Positions 28,833 to 39,795 are shown, numbered from the stretch's first letter. The stretch is DNA of 64,000 nt from Candidatus Cloacimonetes bacterium 4572_55 (GCA_002084765.1 NBMB01000010.1:1-64000); one strand, 5' to 3'. Made by a program: numbers and translations. Notes: generated by a model not told the origin, from the letters alone.

Positions 28833-30383
28833 TCAATTATTGCCAGTTAGGATCACTTCTTTCTGCACAAAATTTATATTACCGGCTAAATCAATTGATT
28901 TGATATTAATAATATGGCGTCCCAATTTCTGATTTCGAACTTGGAGCATAAAATTCCCATTAGTTTCCGGATATACACGCGTTTTGTTGATGAAAACTGA
29001 GACGTTCTTCTCTGTGCGACCGGTGACCAGGATCGTTGTTCCATCAATCTTCAGTTCATCCACATCTAAAAAAGGCGGCTCTTTGTCCTCGCTTGCAGAG
29101 GGCGGAATTCCAACAATTAGCTCCAGAAAGCGACCTTGACTGGGATTGCCTTTGATCCCGTCTTCGGAGATGGCAATTACTCGCCAAAAATAGCTGCCGT
29201 TTAACAGAGAAGTCAGCGTATATTCGGTATCTTCAATCCGGGTTACTTCCTCGACTAAGAAGCCGAAAAGACTGCTAGGTGAGAGTTCCAACTGATAATA
29301 TTTTGCGCCGTTAACCGGCTGCCAATGGAATGTTATCTTGACATTTTTCAAGCTACGAAAATAGAAATAGGAGTCGTTTTTCGGATCAATTGGTTCCGGA
29401 GCGGGCAAAATGTTTTTGATCTGCACTTCTCCCTGACCCACTCCCAAGGAGAAGGCTTTTTGTTGATGAACCGTCACCTTTTGATGGGGCGCGCTCACCT
29501 CGGCTTTTCCCTTGTATACCGTCAAATTGGAGGTTCCTTTTGGAGAAAGGGGAGGAGAAACAGCGATGTGCGCCTTAGTGTTCGGCTCCAAGTTTGTGGA
29601 AAACGCGGTAGTGATCACGCTCATTCCCGCGCCGTTTTCTTCCTTAGACGCGGTTAACGCCTCGACTTCATTTACATAAACCGTTACTGAAGAGCGTTGT
29701 ACTTTTTTTTCTGAAACGGATGATCCGACAGTCCGCCCGATCCCAATTTCAATAAGCGCGTTGGGGCGCATGGTCAAACGGTTGCCGTCGTTAAAATGTA
29801 GCTCTGCCGTCGCGTCTGTGTAGGTACGAATCAGGTCGCCGCTGGATAGTTGATATCCCGGACTTGCCGGAACCCATTTCAGCTTCCCGGACCTCCTGAC
29901 CGTCACCTTTCCGGTTGTTGCGGAGATTTGAGCGATCCGGTCGATATCTTCATGCTCAACCGCGGATGAGGAGCCGCTCAGAATGCTTTTCTCTGGAACC
30001 GCTTTTTGCGCCAAGATCGGAGCCATTCCGTAGTCGCCCGAGTTTAAAGCGTTCAGCGCGGCTTGATACTTTTCCCGCTGATCTGAGGAACCTTCTTTTT
30101 CCAGATATTCCAACTCTTCCAGAACCTTACGCGCGGTCTCCTCGCTAAAGATCGGAATGCGGATAGTTTGTCCCGGAAAAATCAGGTCGGGGTCTTCTAT
30201 ATAGCCGTTGTATTCCATCAATTCCGGCCATAGATGGGGATTATTCAGATAATGGTTTGCCAAATTCCACAGTGTATCGCCGGATTTGACAATCACGATC
30301 TGATGATCAAACTGCGCCAGAACCGATCTCGGCGTAAAAATAGAGAGTATCAAAAAAATTATGGGGATAAATGAAAGTCTCAC
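28833..30383 (-). CDS. Secreted LysM and FecR domain protein
   Basis: Envelope protein of 516 residues. Order: signal peptide (1-23), LysM peptidoglycan-binding domain (about 28-75, VKSGDTLWNLANHYL and IFPGQTIRIP), a short helical region, a FecR-type beta-domain (about 150-245, TGKVTVRRSG, LSSGDLIRT, NDGNRLTMRPNALIEI), an Fn3-like domain (about 330-420, WQPVNGAKYYQLELSPS, NGSYFWRVIAISEDG) and a C-terminal Ig-like domain. FecR here is not tied to a TonB receptor or sigma factor; many such LysM-FecR proteins are cell-wall anchored scaffolds. First gene of the recN operon. Confidence 0.85.
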   Translation of the reverse strand: MRLSFIPIIFLILSIFTPRSVLAQFDHQIVIVKSGDTLWNLANHYLNNPHLWPELMEYNGYIEDPDLIFPGQTIRIPIFSEETARKVLEELEYLEKEGSSDQREKYQAALNALNSGDYGMAPILAQKAVPEKSILSGSSSAVEHEDIDRIAQISATTGKVTVRRSGKLKWVPASPGYQLSSGDLIRTYTDATAELHFNDGNRLTMRPNALIEIGIGRTVGSSVSEKKVQRSSVTVYVNEVEALTASKEENGAGMSVITTAFSTNLEPNTKAHIAVSPPLSPKGTSNLTVYKGKAEVSAPHQKVTVHQQKAFSLGVGQGEVQIKNILPAPEPIDPKNDSYFYFRSLKNVKITFHWQPVNGAKYYQLELSPSSLFGFLVEEVTRIEDTEYTLTSLLNGSYFWRVIAISEDGIKGNPSQGRFLELIVGIPPSASEDKEPPFLDVDELKIDGTTILVTGRTEKNVSVFINKTRVYPETNGNFMLQVRNQKLGRHIINIKSIDLAGNINFVQKEVILTGNN

Positions 30384-30598
30384 GCGAATCGCCGCCCTCG
30401 ATTATGCGTTTTTCAGGATTTCGGATTGGGAATCCGACTCGTATCAAAAAATAACGACACCTCTCGGAAAGATAACGAATCCTCCTCAAAATGTCAAGAA
30501 TTTAGCTACTGAATCAATCGAGATTACGCGAATATCAGCACTGGGCAGCGACCATAAAAAAGCAAATATTCGTTCACATAGAGCAAGGAAAATTCTTG

Positions 30599-30627
30599 TT
30601 GACAAGCCAGAACAAAATTTGTAACAT
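30599..30627 (+). promoter_or_regulatory. Candidate sigma-70 promoter for the Rpn-type nuclease gene
   Basis: TTGACA (30599-30604) and TAACAT (30622-30627) are 17 bases apart, about 90 bases before the ATG at 30716. The ten bases TTGACAAGCC recur at 31805-31814, just after the gene. The rest of the spacer 30384-30598 holds no gene that I can see. Confidence 0.5.
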
Positions 30628-30715
30628 ATGCAGAGATGTGAAGCGGCAGTAACGGCGTACATATTTTAGGCAATTGGAATCTGATATTTTCGAACTAAGA
30701 AAGAGAGGTCTGATT

Positions 30716-31771
30716 ATGTTTCTTGCTCCTTTAAATTATGATCGTTTTTTCCGGAAGGTCTTTTCAGATCCACGGATTTCCAAAGCATTCCTGGAAGATT
30801 TTCTTGGAGTTACCATTGACAAAATCGAGCTAATGCAGGATAAGATCCGCAATTTTACCGATGAATCGGTCACAGTTGAGTTTGACTTTCGCTGTAAAAT
30901 TTCCGGCAACTATGTGATTATCGATATGCAGCAGTGGTATAAGCCGGACATCACGCAGCGGTTTTATCTGTATCATGCCCTGAACAGTGCTCTGCAATTA
31001 GAAAATATGCCAAAGATCAGTACCCCTATAAAAGGGAAACCTGGCAAAATGCGAAAAATTCGTGATTACCGAATATTAGATCCTGTTATTACGCTGATCT
31101 GGCTTGTTGACGACGCGCTGCGTTTTAAAGAGGACTATGCGGCTTATGCCATGGCTCCCGAATGTGTCATGGAGTTTATCCGCAGCAAACAGTTGTGGCG
31201 TCGCGCCGACATTGTCAAGCTGCTCCAAGAGCGCGAGCGCGTTCTGCGCACGATGGACAAAAGCGCGCGTCATTTGGACTTTTTGCCCAAGAATCGTTTG
31301 GTTTTCATGCTGCAGAAAAACATAGTCGGAAACGAGAAACTGGCTCCATATCGGCGCTGGTTTCAATTTGCCGCAAAAACGCGCAACCGGAAAAATGTGG
31401 AAACCGATTTCAGCGGCTTTAAGAATGACGAGATATTTGAAGAAATGATTCGCCGCTTAATGCGCTCTGCTTTGACAGAAGAAGACCTCCGTTATATCGA
31501 GGATGAGGATGAATATTGGTCAGAGGTTCGACGGTATGAAGCGGGCGTTTATATTGATGGGCGGAAAGAAGGAATTGAGGTAGGTATTGAGCAAGGCATG
31601 CTGTACGAAGCTCGGGAAGCTGTTATCGATAATTTGGCATCCCGCTTCGACGATGTTCCCGAATCTGTTTTGACCGGGATTAACGCTATGAGCGACGTGA
31701 CTCGGCTGAAACAATTACGCAAGGACGCGCTTAAAGCCGATTCCCTTGAAACCTTTGTGGAAAAATTATGA
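30716..31771 (+). CDS. Rpn-family PD-(D/E)XK nuclease / putative transposase
   Basis: A 351-residue protein of the recombination-promoting nuclease family, which is related to transposases and scattered in many genomes. The N-terminal third shows the nuclease pattern (DRFFRKVFSD, VTVEFDFRC, YVIIDMQQWYKPD, RFYLYHALNSALQL). In the usual pattern the third block has E-x-Q; here it reads IIDMQQ. The C-terminal part has a charged helical region and a basic G-R-K-E-G-I-E repeat tail. ATG 30716 is chosen because of AAGAGAGG before it; a TTG at 30674 is in frame. Single gene with its own promoter; activity is not proven for most relatives. Confidence 0.75.
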   Translation: MFLAPLNYDRFFRKVFSDPRISKAFLEDFLGVTIDKIELMQDKIRNFTDESVTVEFDFRCKISGNYVIIDMQQWYKPDITQRFYLYHALNSALQLENMPKISTPIKGKPGKMRKIRDYRILDPVITLIWLVDDALRFKEDYAAYAMAPECVMEFIRSKQLWRRADIVKLLQERERVLRTMDKSARHLDFLPKNRLVFMLQKNIVGNEKLAPYRRWFQFAAKTRNRKNVETDFSGFKNDEIFEEMIRRLMRSALTEEDLRYIEDEDEYWSEVRRYEAGVYIDGRKEGIEVGIEQGMLYEAREAVIDNLASRFDDVPESVLTGINAMSDVTRLKQLRKDALKADSLETFVEKL

Positions 31772-31857
31772 GAATATTCGACAAACATTATAATCAACAA
31801 GTGCTTGACAAGCCGAAAAGAGAGGGATCCTCATCTTTCCGCGTGTATTTGACGTGT

Positions 31858-34800
31858 TTAACGAAGCGTCCCCTCACTGATCATATCGATCAAATCAACT
31901 ACGTCCTGAATATCTAAAGCGCCGTCGCCATTTATATCAGAAGCAATAAATTGTACTGAATCTGGTAATAGCGTATCCTCAAGGATATAGTCTTGCAGCA
32001 GACAGACATCCAGGTTGTTAGCAATGCCGTCGCCATCCACGTCTCCTTCCCGACGCTCTACGAGAACAGTCACGACATCCGAATCGAAAAGCCCGCCGGG
32101 ATCGGTCACGGTAAAGGTCAACTCTTCCTCTCCTGTCCACCATGCCGCATTGAGGGAACCAGCGCAGTGAGTCAGTTCGATGTATTCCGTAATCGCTGAG
32201 ATGCGGCACCGACTCGGCTCGGACAGATCGATAACCAGGTTGTTATTTCCGGTAACCGACCAGCTCAGTTCATCGATCGAATGATTCTCGTCCGCGACAT
32301 AATTCGTCAGATCGATCTCAAGTGTATCGCCGAGATAAAACATGGTGTCTGGGATATCGGCACACACCGGCGCGGATGATGAGACTAATATATCCACCTG
32401 AGCCGGCTGACTTATCAAATCGCCGTCGCTTACACGAAAGGTGAAAAAGTCGGATCCAGAATATCCTGTATCAGGGGTATAGGTTACCTTTGCAGAAGTA
32501 GAGGAGGTGACGTTCACAGGACTCATATTTCCATGCTGTGGATGACCATAGATGGCAAAAGTAAGGATATCCTCATCTACATCAAAACCGGTGAGGGTCA
32601 GTTCGACCGCCCTGTCTTGCATGGTGGCTCCGGTCAGGGCATAGGCAACTGGCGCGTCGTTGATATTGGTTACTTCGATAACCACGTCGGCAGTGTCGCA
32701 GCATGTCTCGTCGCACACGGAGTATCGTATCGCATCGGCTCCGACCTCTTGATTATATGGAAAATTCTGATTCGGGGTATAAACAATATTTGGTAGATCG
32801 CCGTTATACACGCCCTGATCCGGCCCCTCTATTATGCTGAATATGAGCGGATCGCCATCTGGATCATCAGCACTCAGAATGATATTCTGCGAATTGTCCT
32901 CGTCTATATCAAGAGCTTGACTTATAGCAATCGGACAATCCGGGATCGGATTTACAACGATCCGCACCATGGCTGGAGGACTGTCGAGGATATCGTCTGA
33001 CACCACAAAAATAAAGCTGTCCGCGCCCCAAAAATTCGGGTTCGGAGTATAGACGACCCGACCAGTCTGCGTATCTATCGTCGCCTGCCCAGAGTCTGGA
33101 AGTATAACCATCTGATAGGTCAGCTCATCCCCATCAACGTCAGAGGCCGGCAGTTGAATCTCCAGCTCGGCGTCCTCGTCAATGACAACGCTCGTGTCCC
33201 CCGCAACCGGAGCATGGTTTCCAGGATCATTGACACGGATTGTCACCCGAGTCTCTTGGCTGTCCAACGATCCGTCGTTGACCTTGAAATCGAACCAGAC
33301 GAGTCCGGTAAATCCCTGTGGCGGGATGTAGGAAAGTTCGGGCGACCCCTCGCAGGAATTTAACTCACTGCCATCTTGACAGCGCAATTCACCGCCAGCG
33401 TTAACCTCGTCATTATGAGGGAGCGATGTGATAATAAACGTGATATCCGCGCCTTCCGGATCTTCTCCGGTCAGAGTAATCTCAACGGAGATACCCCGAT
33501 CTGTTACGAGGTCTTGGGGATGCGCAATCGGCGAATCATTCACAAATCTGACCGTTACATAGACCGCCGCAGTATCGCACGCGCTGCTATCGTCGCACAC
33601 GAGAAAGAGGAACGCGTCTTGACCGGAAAACTCAAGGTTGGGCGTATATTCTGCCAAGCCGGTTGAATTTTCGATCTCCACCTGTCCCGAATCCGGCGGG
33701 TCGATCATCTCAAAAAGAAGCGCGTCGCTGTCAATATCCGAAGCCGTTAGTTGAATATTCAGAACCGTATCCTCATTTGTGATCACTTGCTGTGAATTAG
33801 CGACCGGCGGATCGTTGATCGATCTGACTGTCAAAGAAACAGTTGCCGGTTGGCTATCGATCTGCCCGTCGTTTGCCACGAAACGAAATTCATCGAAGCC
33901 GTGATAATTGGGATCTGGTCGATATATAATGGACTCGTCGCGCGGATCGGATTCGAGCCCCCCATAATCAGGGCCGTCAACGATCCGATAGGCCAGTTCA
34001 TCCCCGTCAATGTCCGAAGCCGTCAGTTGAATATTCAGAACCGTATCCTCATCTGTGCTCACTTGCTGTGAATTAGCGACCGGCGGATCGTTCACATTAT
34101 GGACGGTAACGATCACGACAGCGGTATCGCACTCGCTTCCGTCGCACGCGGTAAACTCAAATTGATCCACTCCCTCGGGCTGTTCGTATGGATAATCTTG
34201 GGTCGGCGTGTAGGACAAATTGTCAGGCGAATCGCCATGTATCGCGCCATGTTCGGGAGAAGTGATTATTGTATAGATGAGGATATCTCCATCTATATCG
34301 CTCGCGTCCAGAGTGATATTTACCGACTCATGCTCATCGGTATCAAAAGCTCCGCCAGAGGCAACCGGTGGATCGTTGAGGTTCTGCACCCCAATGGCGA
34401 CGGTTGCGGGCTGACTCGTATAGAGACCGTCGTTTACAGTAAACATGAGAGAATCCATGCCGACTGTCTGTTCGTATGGGAAATTTTCTGTAGGCGTATA
34501 GATCAGATCAGGCGCGTCGCCGGTCAACACTCCGTGGTTTGGAGGATGGATCACAGCAAATTCGACCGGATTTCCGTTCGGATCATGTCCGGTCAACATC
34601 AGGGGGATGGAGCCGTCTTCAAGCGCAGTGTAGCTGGAGTCATGCGCAATAGGCGGAATATCTCCCAAGATCACCAGCAAATCAAATTGCGCGGGATCGC
34701 TGTCCTCAAGAAGATCGCTGACAAAAAAGGTGAAACTGTCCAGCCCCACATAATCCACGTCTGGATCATACAGAAAGCGATTCGGCGAGCCGTTCTGCGT

Positions 34801-37800
34801 GAGCGCGCCGTGCTGCGGCTGTGTGACCGTATAGGCAAGCGGATCGCCGTCTACATCTTGCCCGTCAAGCTCGATGATCAGATTGACGTTTCTCACCGTA
34901 CTATCGCGGCCCGCGTGGGCTGTGGGAAAATCGTTGACCGGATTGACGGTAATGGAAACCGTATCAATATCGCATGCGCCGCTATCGTCGCAGGCATAAA
35001 AAAGAAAGTTGTCCGGTCCGTGAAAATTTTCATTCGGAATATAGATCAAGTTATCAAAAGTATCGCCATTTAGTTGTCCGAAACTCGGCGACTCCCATTG
35101 ATATGAGAGTGTCTCGCTGTCGATATCTGAAGCCGTCAGTTGAATCTCCAGATCGATATCCTCATGTGTGCTCACTTGCTGTGAATTAGCGACCGGCGGG
35201 TCGTTAACCGGATCGACAGTGATAGAAACCGTATCAATATCGCACGCGCCGCTATCATCGCACACACGAAATAGGAACTGATCCTGACCAAAAAAGTCGG
35301 GATTCGGAGTATATGTCGCCATACCGGTCGATGCGTTGAATATCACCGCCTGTCCGCGCGTGGGATTGACTATTTCGTAAACAAGGACGTCGCTGTCGAT
35401 ATCTGAAGCCGTCAGTTGAATATCCAGATCCGTATCCTCATCTATGCTCACTTCCTGTGAATTCGCGACCGGCGGATCGTTTATCGAATTCACAGTAATG
35501 GAAACCATCGCAGTATCGCATGCGCCGCTATCGTCGCAGGCATAAAAAAGAAAGTTGTCCAGTCCGTGAAAATTTTCATTCGGAGTATAGACCAGGTTAT
35601 CAAAAGTATCGCCATTCAGTTGTCCGAAATTCGGCGACTCCCATTGATATGAGAGTGTCTCGCTATCAGCGTCCGAAGCCGTCAGTTGAACCTCCAGATC
35701 GATATCCTCACCGGTCTCAATAGATTGCGCATCAGAGACTGGAGGGTCATTAACCGGATCGACAGTGATAGAAACCGTATCAATATCGCACGCGCCGCTA
35801 TCGTCGCACACACGAAATAGGAATTGATCCTGTCCAAAATAGTTGGGATTCGGGGTATATGTCGCCTGACCAGTCGAGTTGTTGATCTCCACTTGCCCCG
35901 AGTCCGGCGGGTCGATCATCTCATAAAAGAGAGTATCGCTGTCGATATCTAAAGCCGCTAGTTGAATCTCCAGATAGGTATCTTCATCTGTGCTCACTTG
36001 CTGTGAATTAACGACCGGCGGATCGTTGATCGGATTTATAAGAATCGTCACCGTAGCTGGATCGCTGTCAAATATATGATCCCGGGCGCGGAAACGAAAG
36101 CTGTCAGTCCCGTCATAATTGTCATCCGGGGTATAGGTTGCGACGCCAGTCAGGCTATTGATATCCACCTCTCCATGTTGCGGGTGGGGCGTGTGCAGAA
36201 AAAAGGTCAGCGAATCGCCGTCGCCGTCGTGGGCAGTCAGAGAAAATTGAGCGGTTCCATCTTCATCCAATGTGATCGTAGTATCCTGCGCGATTGGCTG
36301 TTGGTTGCCGCCTTCGCTGATATTGATCGTGATGAGTGCCGGATCACTGTTCAGATCGCCATCGTTTGCGACAAAGCTGAACTGATCAAGTCCCGAATAG
36401 TTCTGATCTGGCGTATAGACGATATTGGGCGAGGTTCCGGTCAACGCTCCATGTGTTGTACTATCCTGAATCACATAAGTAAGCAAGTCGTCTTCAGAGT
36501 CAAAAGCGGTCAATGTGATCGCTATGGTCGTGTCCTCTACCATGTTGATACTCTGACCCTCAGCCACAGGAGGATCATTGACGCCGGTTATGACGATGTG
36601 CACCTCTGCTGTATCGCAACTAATAGAATAATCGCATACTTGAAAAAGAAAATCGTCGATCTGCTCTTCGCCTGTATCCAAAAAGTGGGATTCTGGCGTA
36701 TATATCCAATTTTCAGATGATTCGCCCGGCTCGCGACTCAATGTCCCGAATTCAGGCGCGGCGTCCCGGACAATGCTATAGGAAAGGCTATTGCCATCTG
36801 GATCAGAGCCGGACAGCGTGATGGATAAAATCGCATCCTCATTTGTTACAACAGCTTGCGAATCAGCTATCGGCGGGTCGTTATCTGGATAGATCCGAAC
36901 CGTAACCACTGTGGTATCGCACGCGCTGCTATCGTCGCACGCGCTGAATCTGAATATGTCTTGCGCGGCAGGTTGTCCAAAAGGGATGTGTGGGAAATTT
37001 TCGCTCGGCGTGTAGGTGAATATGGGGAGCGCGGAAACATCGACACTCCCCGAGTCTGGTAGATCGACAATCTGATATGACAGAAAATCGCTGTCGATGT
37101 CGCTGGCAAAAAGAGTATCCGAAACCGGAGTATCTTCATCCGTTGTCACTTGCAACAACAGGGCGATCGGCGGGTCATTGATCGGATTGACTGTAATAGA
37201 AACCGTCGCTGTATCACACGCGTTGTGGTCGTCGCACACCTCGAACATAAATTGATCTGTCCCGTAAGTATTGGCTTCCGGGCTATAGGTGGTTCGAGAC
37301 GGGATCCCGATCAAACTTGACAAGGAGCCGAGGACGGGCGGAGGTCCGACAATATTTTGTGTCAATCGAATGCTGTCGCTGTCGATATCGGAAACGTAAA
37401 GCGTGATCATCCGGCTATTGTCCTCAAGAACGCTGACGTCCTGATCCTCCGCTACCGGCGGGTCGTTAACCGGATTGACAGTGATGGAAACCGTCGCAGT
37501 ATCGCACGACCCGCTATCGTCGCAGGCATAAAAAAGAAAGTTGTCTGATCCGCGAAAATTTTCATTCGGAATATAGGTCAAGTTATCAAAAGTATCGCCA
37601 TTCAGTTGTCCGAGATTCGGCGACTCCCATTGATATGAGAGTATCTCGCTATCGATATCCGAAGCCGTCAGTTGAATCTCCAGATCCGTATCCTCATCTG
37701 TGCTCACTTGCTGTGAATTAGCGACCGGCGGGTCGTTAACCGGATCGACAGTGATAGAAATCGTATCAATATCGCACGCGCTGCTATCGTCGCACACGAG

Positions 37801-39795
37801 AAATAAGAATTCATCCTGACCAAAATAATCGGGACTCGGAGTATATGTCGCCATGCCGGTCGATGTGTTGGTTATTGTCGTCGTCCCCGAATTTGACTGA
37901 TCGATAATTTCATAAGAGAAGCTATCGCTGTCGATATCTGAAGCCGTCAGTTGAATATCCAGATCTGTATCCTCATCTGTGCTCACTTGCTGTGAATTAG
38001 CGACTGGCGGATCATTGATCGGATTGACCGTAATGGAAACCGTCGCAGTATCGCACGCGCTGCTATCGTCGCACACGAGAAATAAGAATTCATCCTGACC
38101 AAAATAATCGGGACTCGGAGTATATGTCGCCATGCCGGTCGATGCATTGGTTATTGTCGTCGTCCCGGAATCCGGCGGATCGATAATTTCATAAGAGAAG
38201 CTATCGCTGTCAATATCTGAGACCGTCAGTTGAATATTCAGATACGTATCTTCGTCTGTGCTCACTTGCTGCGAATCAGCGACCGGCGGATCATTGATCG
38301 GATTGACCGTAATGGAAACCATCGCAGTATCGCACGCGCTGCTATCGTCGCACACACGAAATAGGAACTGATCTTCGCCGAAAAACTCAGAACCTGGACT
38401 ATATGTCGCCTCGCCTGATGCGTTGGTTATTGTCGTCGTCCCCGAATTTGACTGATCGATAATTTCATAAGAGAAGCTATCGCTGTCGATATCTGAAGCC
38501 GTCAGTTGAATATCCAGACCCGTATCCTCATCTGTGCTCACTTGCTGCGAATTAGCGACCGGGGGATCGTTTATGGAAACAACTGTGATCGTGACATACT
38601 GAGTCTCTGTCGAATCCACCCCTCCATGCTCAGTCCCACCGTTGTCGCGTAACACCACAGAAACCGTGACGATTCCGTGGAAGTTTTGCGCGGATGTGTA
38701 TGTGAAATCGCCGGTTGTTTCAGTGATTTCGATTGCGGGCTGAACGGAGAAAAGTCCTGCATAGTTTCCAGTCAACTCGAAGGTCAACTCCTGGTCCGAT
38801 TCGTTAGCGGAGATGTTCATCGCCCAACCCGCGAATGTCTGCTCACCCTCGTCTTCGTAGCTTACCAGATTAGTATTCCCCATTTCAAATTCTGGCGGGT
38901 CATTAACCGAGCCGACCTGGATTATCACCGTGTCAATGGCGGATGTGTCTCGACAGTCCCAGACAAAAAAGGTGAGAAAATCTCGTCCGAAAAAACCCGA
39001 AGTCGGTGTGTATGAAAGATTTGGAACTTCTCCAGATAGAGTGCCATATCCGGGAGATGTCACAAGCCAAAATCCTATAGCGTCGTTTTGTGGGTCCGAC
39101 GCGGTGAGGATGATTTCAACATCAGAAGTATCTTCCGGCAATTCCACGAACAGGGAGTCAGGGATCGGCGGGGTATTGAATCGAGTCGCGTCCAGCATGA
39201 GTTTGGAGTAAAAATATCCCTCGAATATTTCCATATTTCCAGTTCCATTTGGCATATAAGTCGGCGTCGCGTTCTCAATAATCTCATTGCAACTGCTGTC
39301 GCAAATCGCAAAACTCATGGTATCGCCTACGGTATAACCAGGCAGAATGATCGGACTAGTTATTTCTCTCCACGCCGCTATTGCCAGTGTGTCGCGACCT
39401 GCGTATCGTTTTGCTCCCACGCACAGAGTGCCGTCATAAACCGCTATCACATCTCCGATCTCCAAGGATTCGTCGTTCAAAGTGGGATCAATCACAATGA
39501 CGGGATAGGTCGTTCCTGTGCCTGATGTGAAGCTGAAACATCCGACATTATCCCGCAATGTTCCAGACTCTGTTTCCGACGAGACACCATATCGATCCGC
39601 GTAAGAGCCGTCTAAGAGTTCTCTCACATCCTCTATTTCCAGCAATTCAGGGCTTATACCCGGCGGAATCGAGAAGGAAAATTTCGAAGGTTCCTCAGCC
39701 TGCGCGCCCGAAAAAAAGATGAGAGACGCGGTGAATATAGAAATAAGCAGAAAGATATGAGGAGCGGATATCCCACGAAAATGTATCGATCTCAT
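31858..39795 (-). CDS. Giant cadherin-like repeat protein with a C-terminal dockerin
   Basis: Exported protein of 2,645 residues, with a signal peptide (about 1-33) and ATG at 39795 after AGGGGG. Residues about 45-170 are the N-terminal module shared with the Fn3 giant and the next gene. Then come about 24 tandem cadherin-like/Ig repeats of roughly 90-100 residues, each opening with NDPPVANSQQVSTDEDT-like sequence and carrying YTPNxxFxGxDxFxFxxCDDS. The C-terminus holds two calcium-binding dockerin repeats (DVDGDGIANNLDVC and DINGDGALDIQDVV). Repeats predict calcium-stiffened fibres; the dockerin implies a cohesin partner, not in view. DNA repeats are very similar, so repeat number may vary or be misassembled. 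Confidence 0.88.
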   Translation of the reverse strand: MRSIHFRGISAPHIFLLISIFTASLIFFSGAQAEEPSKFSFSIPPGISPELLEIEDVRELLDGSYADRYGVSSETESGTLRDNVGCFSFTSGTGTTYPVIVIDPTLNDESLEIGDVIAVYDGTLCVGAKRYAGRDTLAIAAWREITSPIILPGYTVGDTMSFAICDSSCNEIIENATPTYMPNGTGNMEIFEGYFYSKLMLDATRFNTPPIPDSLFVELPEDTSDVEIILTASDPQNDAIGFWLVTSPGYGTLSGEVPNLSYTPTSGFFGRDFLTFFVWDCRDTSAIDTVIIQVGSVNDPPEFEMGNTNLVSYEDEGEQTFAGWAMNISANESDQELTFELTGNYAGLFSVQPAIEITETTGDFTYTSAQNFHGIVTVSVVLRDNGGTEHGGVDSTETQYVTITVVSINDPPVANSQQVSTDEDTGLDIQLTASDIDSDSFSYEIIDQSNSGTTTITNASGEATYSPGSEFFGEDQFLFRVCDDSSACDTAMVSITVNPINDPPVADSQQVSTDEDTYLNIQLTVSDIDSDSFSYEIIDPPDSGTTTITNASTGMATYTPSPDYFGQDEFLFLVCDDSSACDTATVSITVNPINDPPVANSQQVSTDEDTDLDIQLTASDIDSDSFSYEIIDQSNSGTTTITNTSTGMATYTPSPDYFGQDEFLFLVCDDSSACDIDTISITVDPVNDPPVANSQQVSTDEDTDLEIQLTASDIDSEILSYQWESPNLGQLNGDTFDNLTYIPNENFRGSDNFLFYACDDSGSCDTATVSITVNPVNDPPVAEDQDVSVLEDNSRMITLYVSDIDSDSIRLTQNIVGPPPVLGSLSSLIGIPSRTTYSPEANTYGTDQFMFEVCDDHNACDTATVSITVNPINDPPIALLLQVTTDEDTPVSDTLFASDIDSDFLSYQIVDLPDSGSVDVSALPIFTYTPSENFPHIPFGQPAAQDIFRFSACDDSSACDTTVVTVRIYPDNDPPIADSQAVVTNEDAILSITLSGSDPDGNSLSYSIVRDAAPEFGTLSREPGESSENWIYTPESHFLDTGEEQIDDFLFQVCDYSISCDTAEVHIVITGVNDPPVAEGQSINMVEDTTIAITLTAFDSEDDLLTYVIQDSTTHGALTGTSPNIVYTPDQNYSGLDQFSFVANDGDLNSDPALITINISEGGNQQPIAQDTTITLDEDGTAQFSLTAHDGDGDSLTFFLHTPHPQHGEVDINSLTGVATYTPDDNYDGTDSFRFRARDHIFDSDPATVTILINPINDPPVVNSQQVSTDEDTYLEIQLAALDIDSDTLFYEMIDPPDSGQVEINNSTGQATYTPNPNYFGQDQFLFRVCDDSGACDIDTVSITVDPVNDPPVSDAQSIETGEDIDLEVQLTASDADSETLSYQWESPNFGQLNGDTFDNLVYTPNENFHGLDNFLFYACDDSGACDTAMVSITVNSINDPPVANSQEVSIDEDTDLDIQLTASDIDSDVLVYEIVNPTRGQAVIFNASTGMATYTPNPDFFGQDQFLFRVCDDSGACDIDTVSITVDPVNDPPVANSQQVSTHEDIDLEIQLTASDIDSETLSYQWESPSFGQLNGDTFDNLIYIPNENFHGPDNFLFYACDDSGACDIDTVSITVNPVNDFPTAHAGRDSTVRNVNLIIELDGQDVDGDPLAYTVTQPQHGALTQNGSPNRFLYDPDVDYVGLDSFTFFVSDLLEDSDPAQFDLLVILGDIPPIAHDSSYTALEDGSIPLMLTGHDPNGNPVEFAVIHPPNHGVLTGDAPDLIYTPTENFPYEQTVGMDSLMFTVNDGLYTSQPATVAIGVQNLNDPPVASGGAFDTDEHESVNITLDASDIDGDILIYTIITSPEHGAIHGDSPDNLSYTPTQDYPYEQPEGVDQFEFTACDGSECDTAVVIVTVHNVNDPPVANSQQVSTDEDTVLNIQLTASDIDGDELAYRIVDGPDYGGLESDPRDESIIYRPDPNYHGFDEFRFVANDGQIDSQPATVSLTVRSINDPPVANSQQVITNEDTVLNIQLTASDIDSDALLFEMIDPPDSGQVEIENSTGLAEYTPNLEFSGQDAFLFLVCDDSSACDTAAVYVTVRFVNDSPIAHPQDLVTDRGISVEITLTGEDPEGADITFIITSLPHNDEVNAGGELRCQDGSELNSCEGSPELSYIPPQGFTGLVWFDFKVNDGSLDSQETRVTIRVNDPGNHAPVAGDTSVVIDEDAELEIQLPASDVDGDELTYQMVILPDSGQATIDTQTGRVVYTPNPNFWGADSFIFVVSDDILDSPPAMVRIVVNPIPDCPIAISQALDIDEDNSQNIILSADDPDGDPLIFSIIEGPDQGVYNGDLPNIVYTPNQNFPYNQEVGADAIRYSVCDETCCDTADVVIEVTNINDAPVAYALTGATMQDRAVELTLTGFDVDEDILTFAIYGHPQHGNMSPVNVTSSTSAKVTYTPDTGYSGSDFFTFRVSDGDLISQPAQVDILVSSSAPVCADIPDTMFYLGDTLEIDLTNYVADENHSIDELSWSVTGNNNLVIDLSEPSRCRISAITEYIELTHCAGSLNAAWWTGEEELTFTVTDPGGLFDSDVVTVLVERREGDVDGDGIANNLDVCLLQDYILEDTLLPDSVQFIASDINGDGALDIQDVVDLIDMISEGTLR

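Noticed and set aside
33154-38762. Many plus-strand open frames of 60-324 codons opposite the cadherin-like gene, the longest at 34099-35073
   Set aside because: They lie fully antisense to a continuous repeat protein, recur once per repeat unit and have no family resemblance; they are shadows of the repeat composition.
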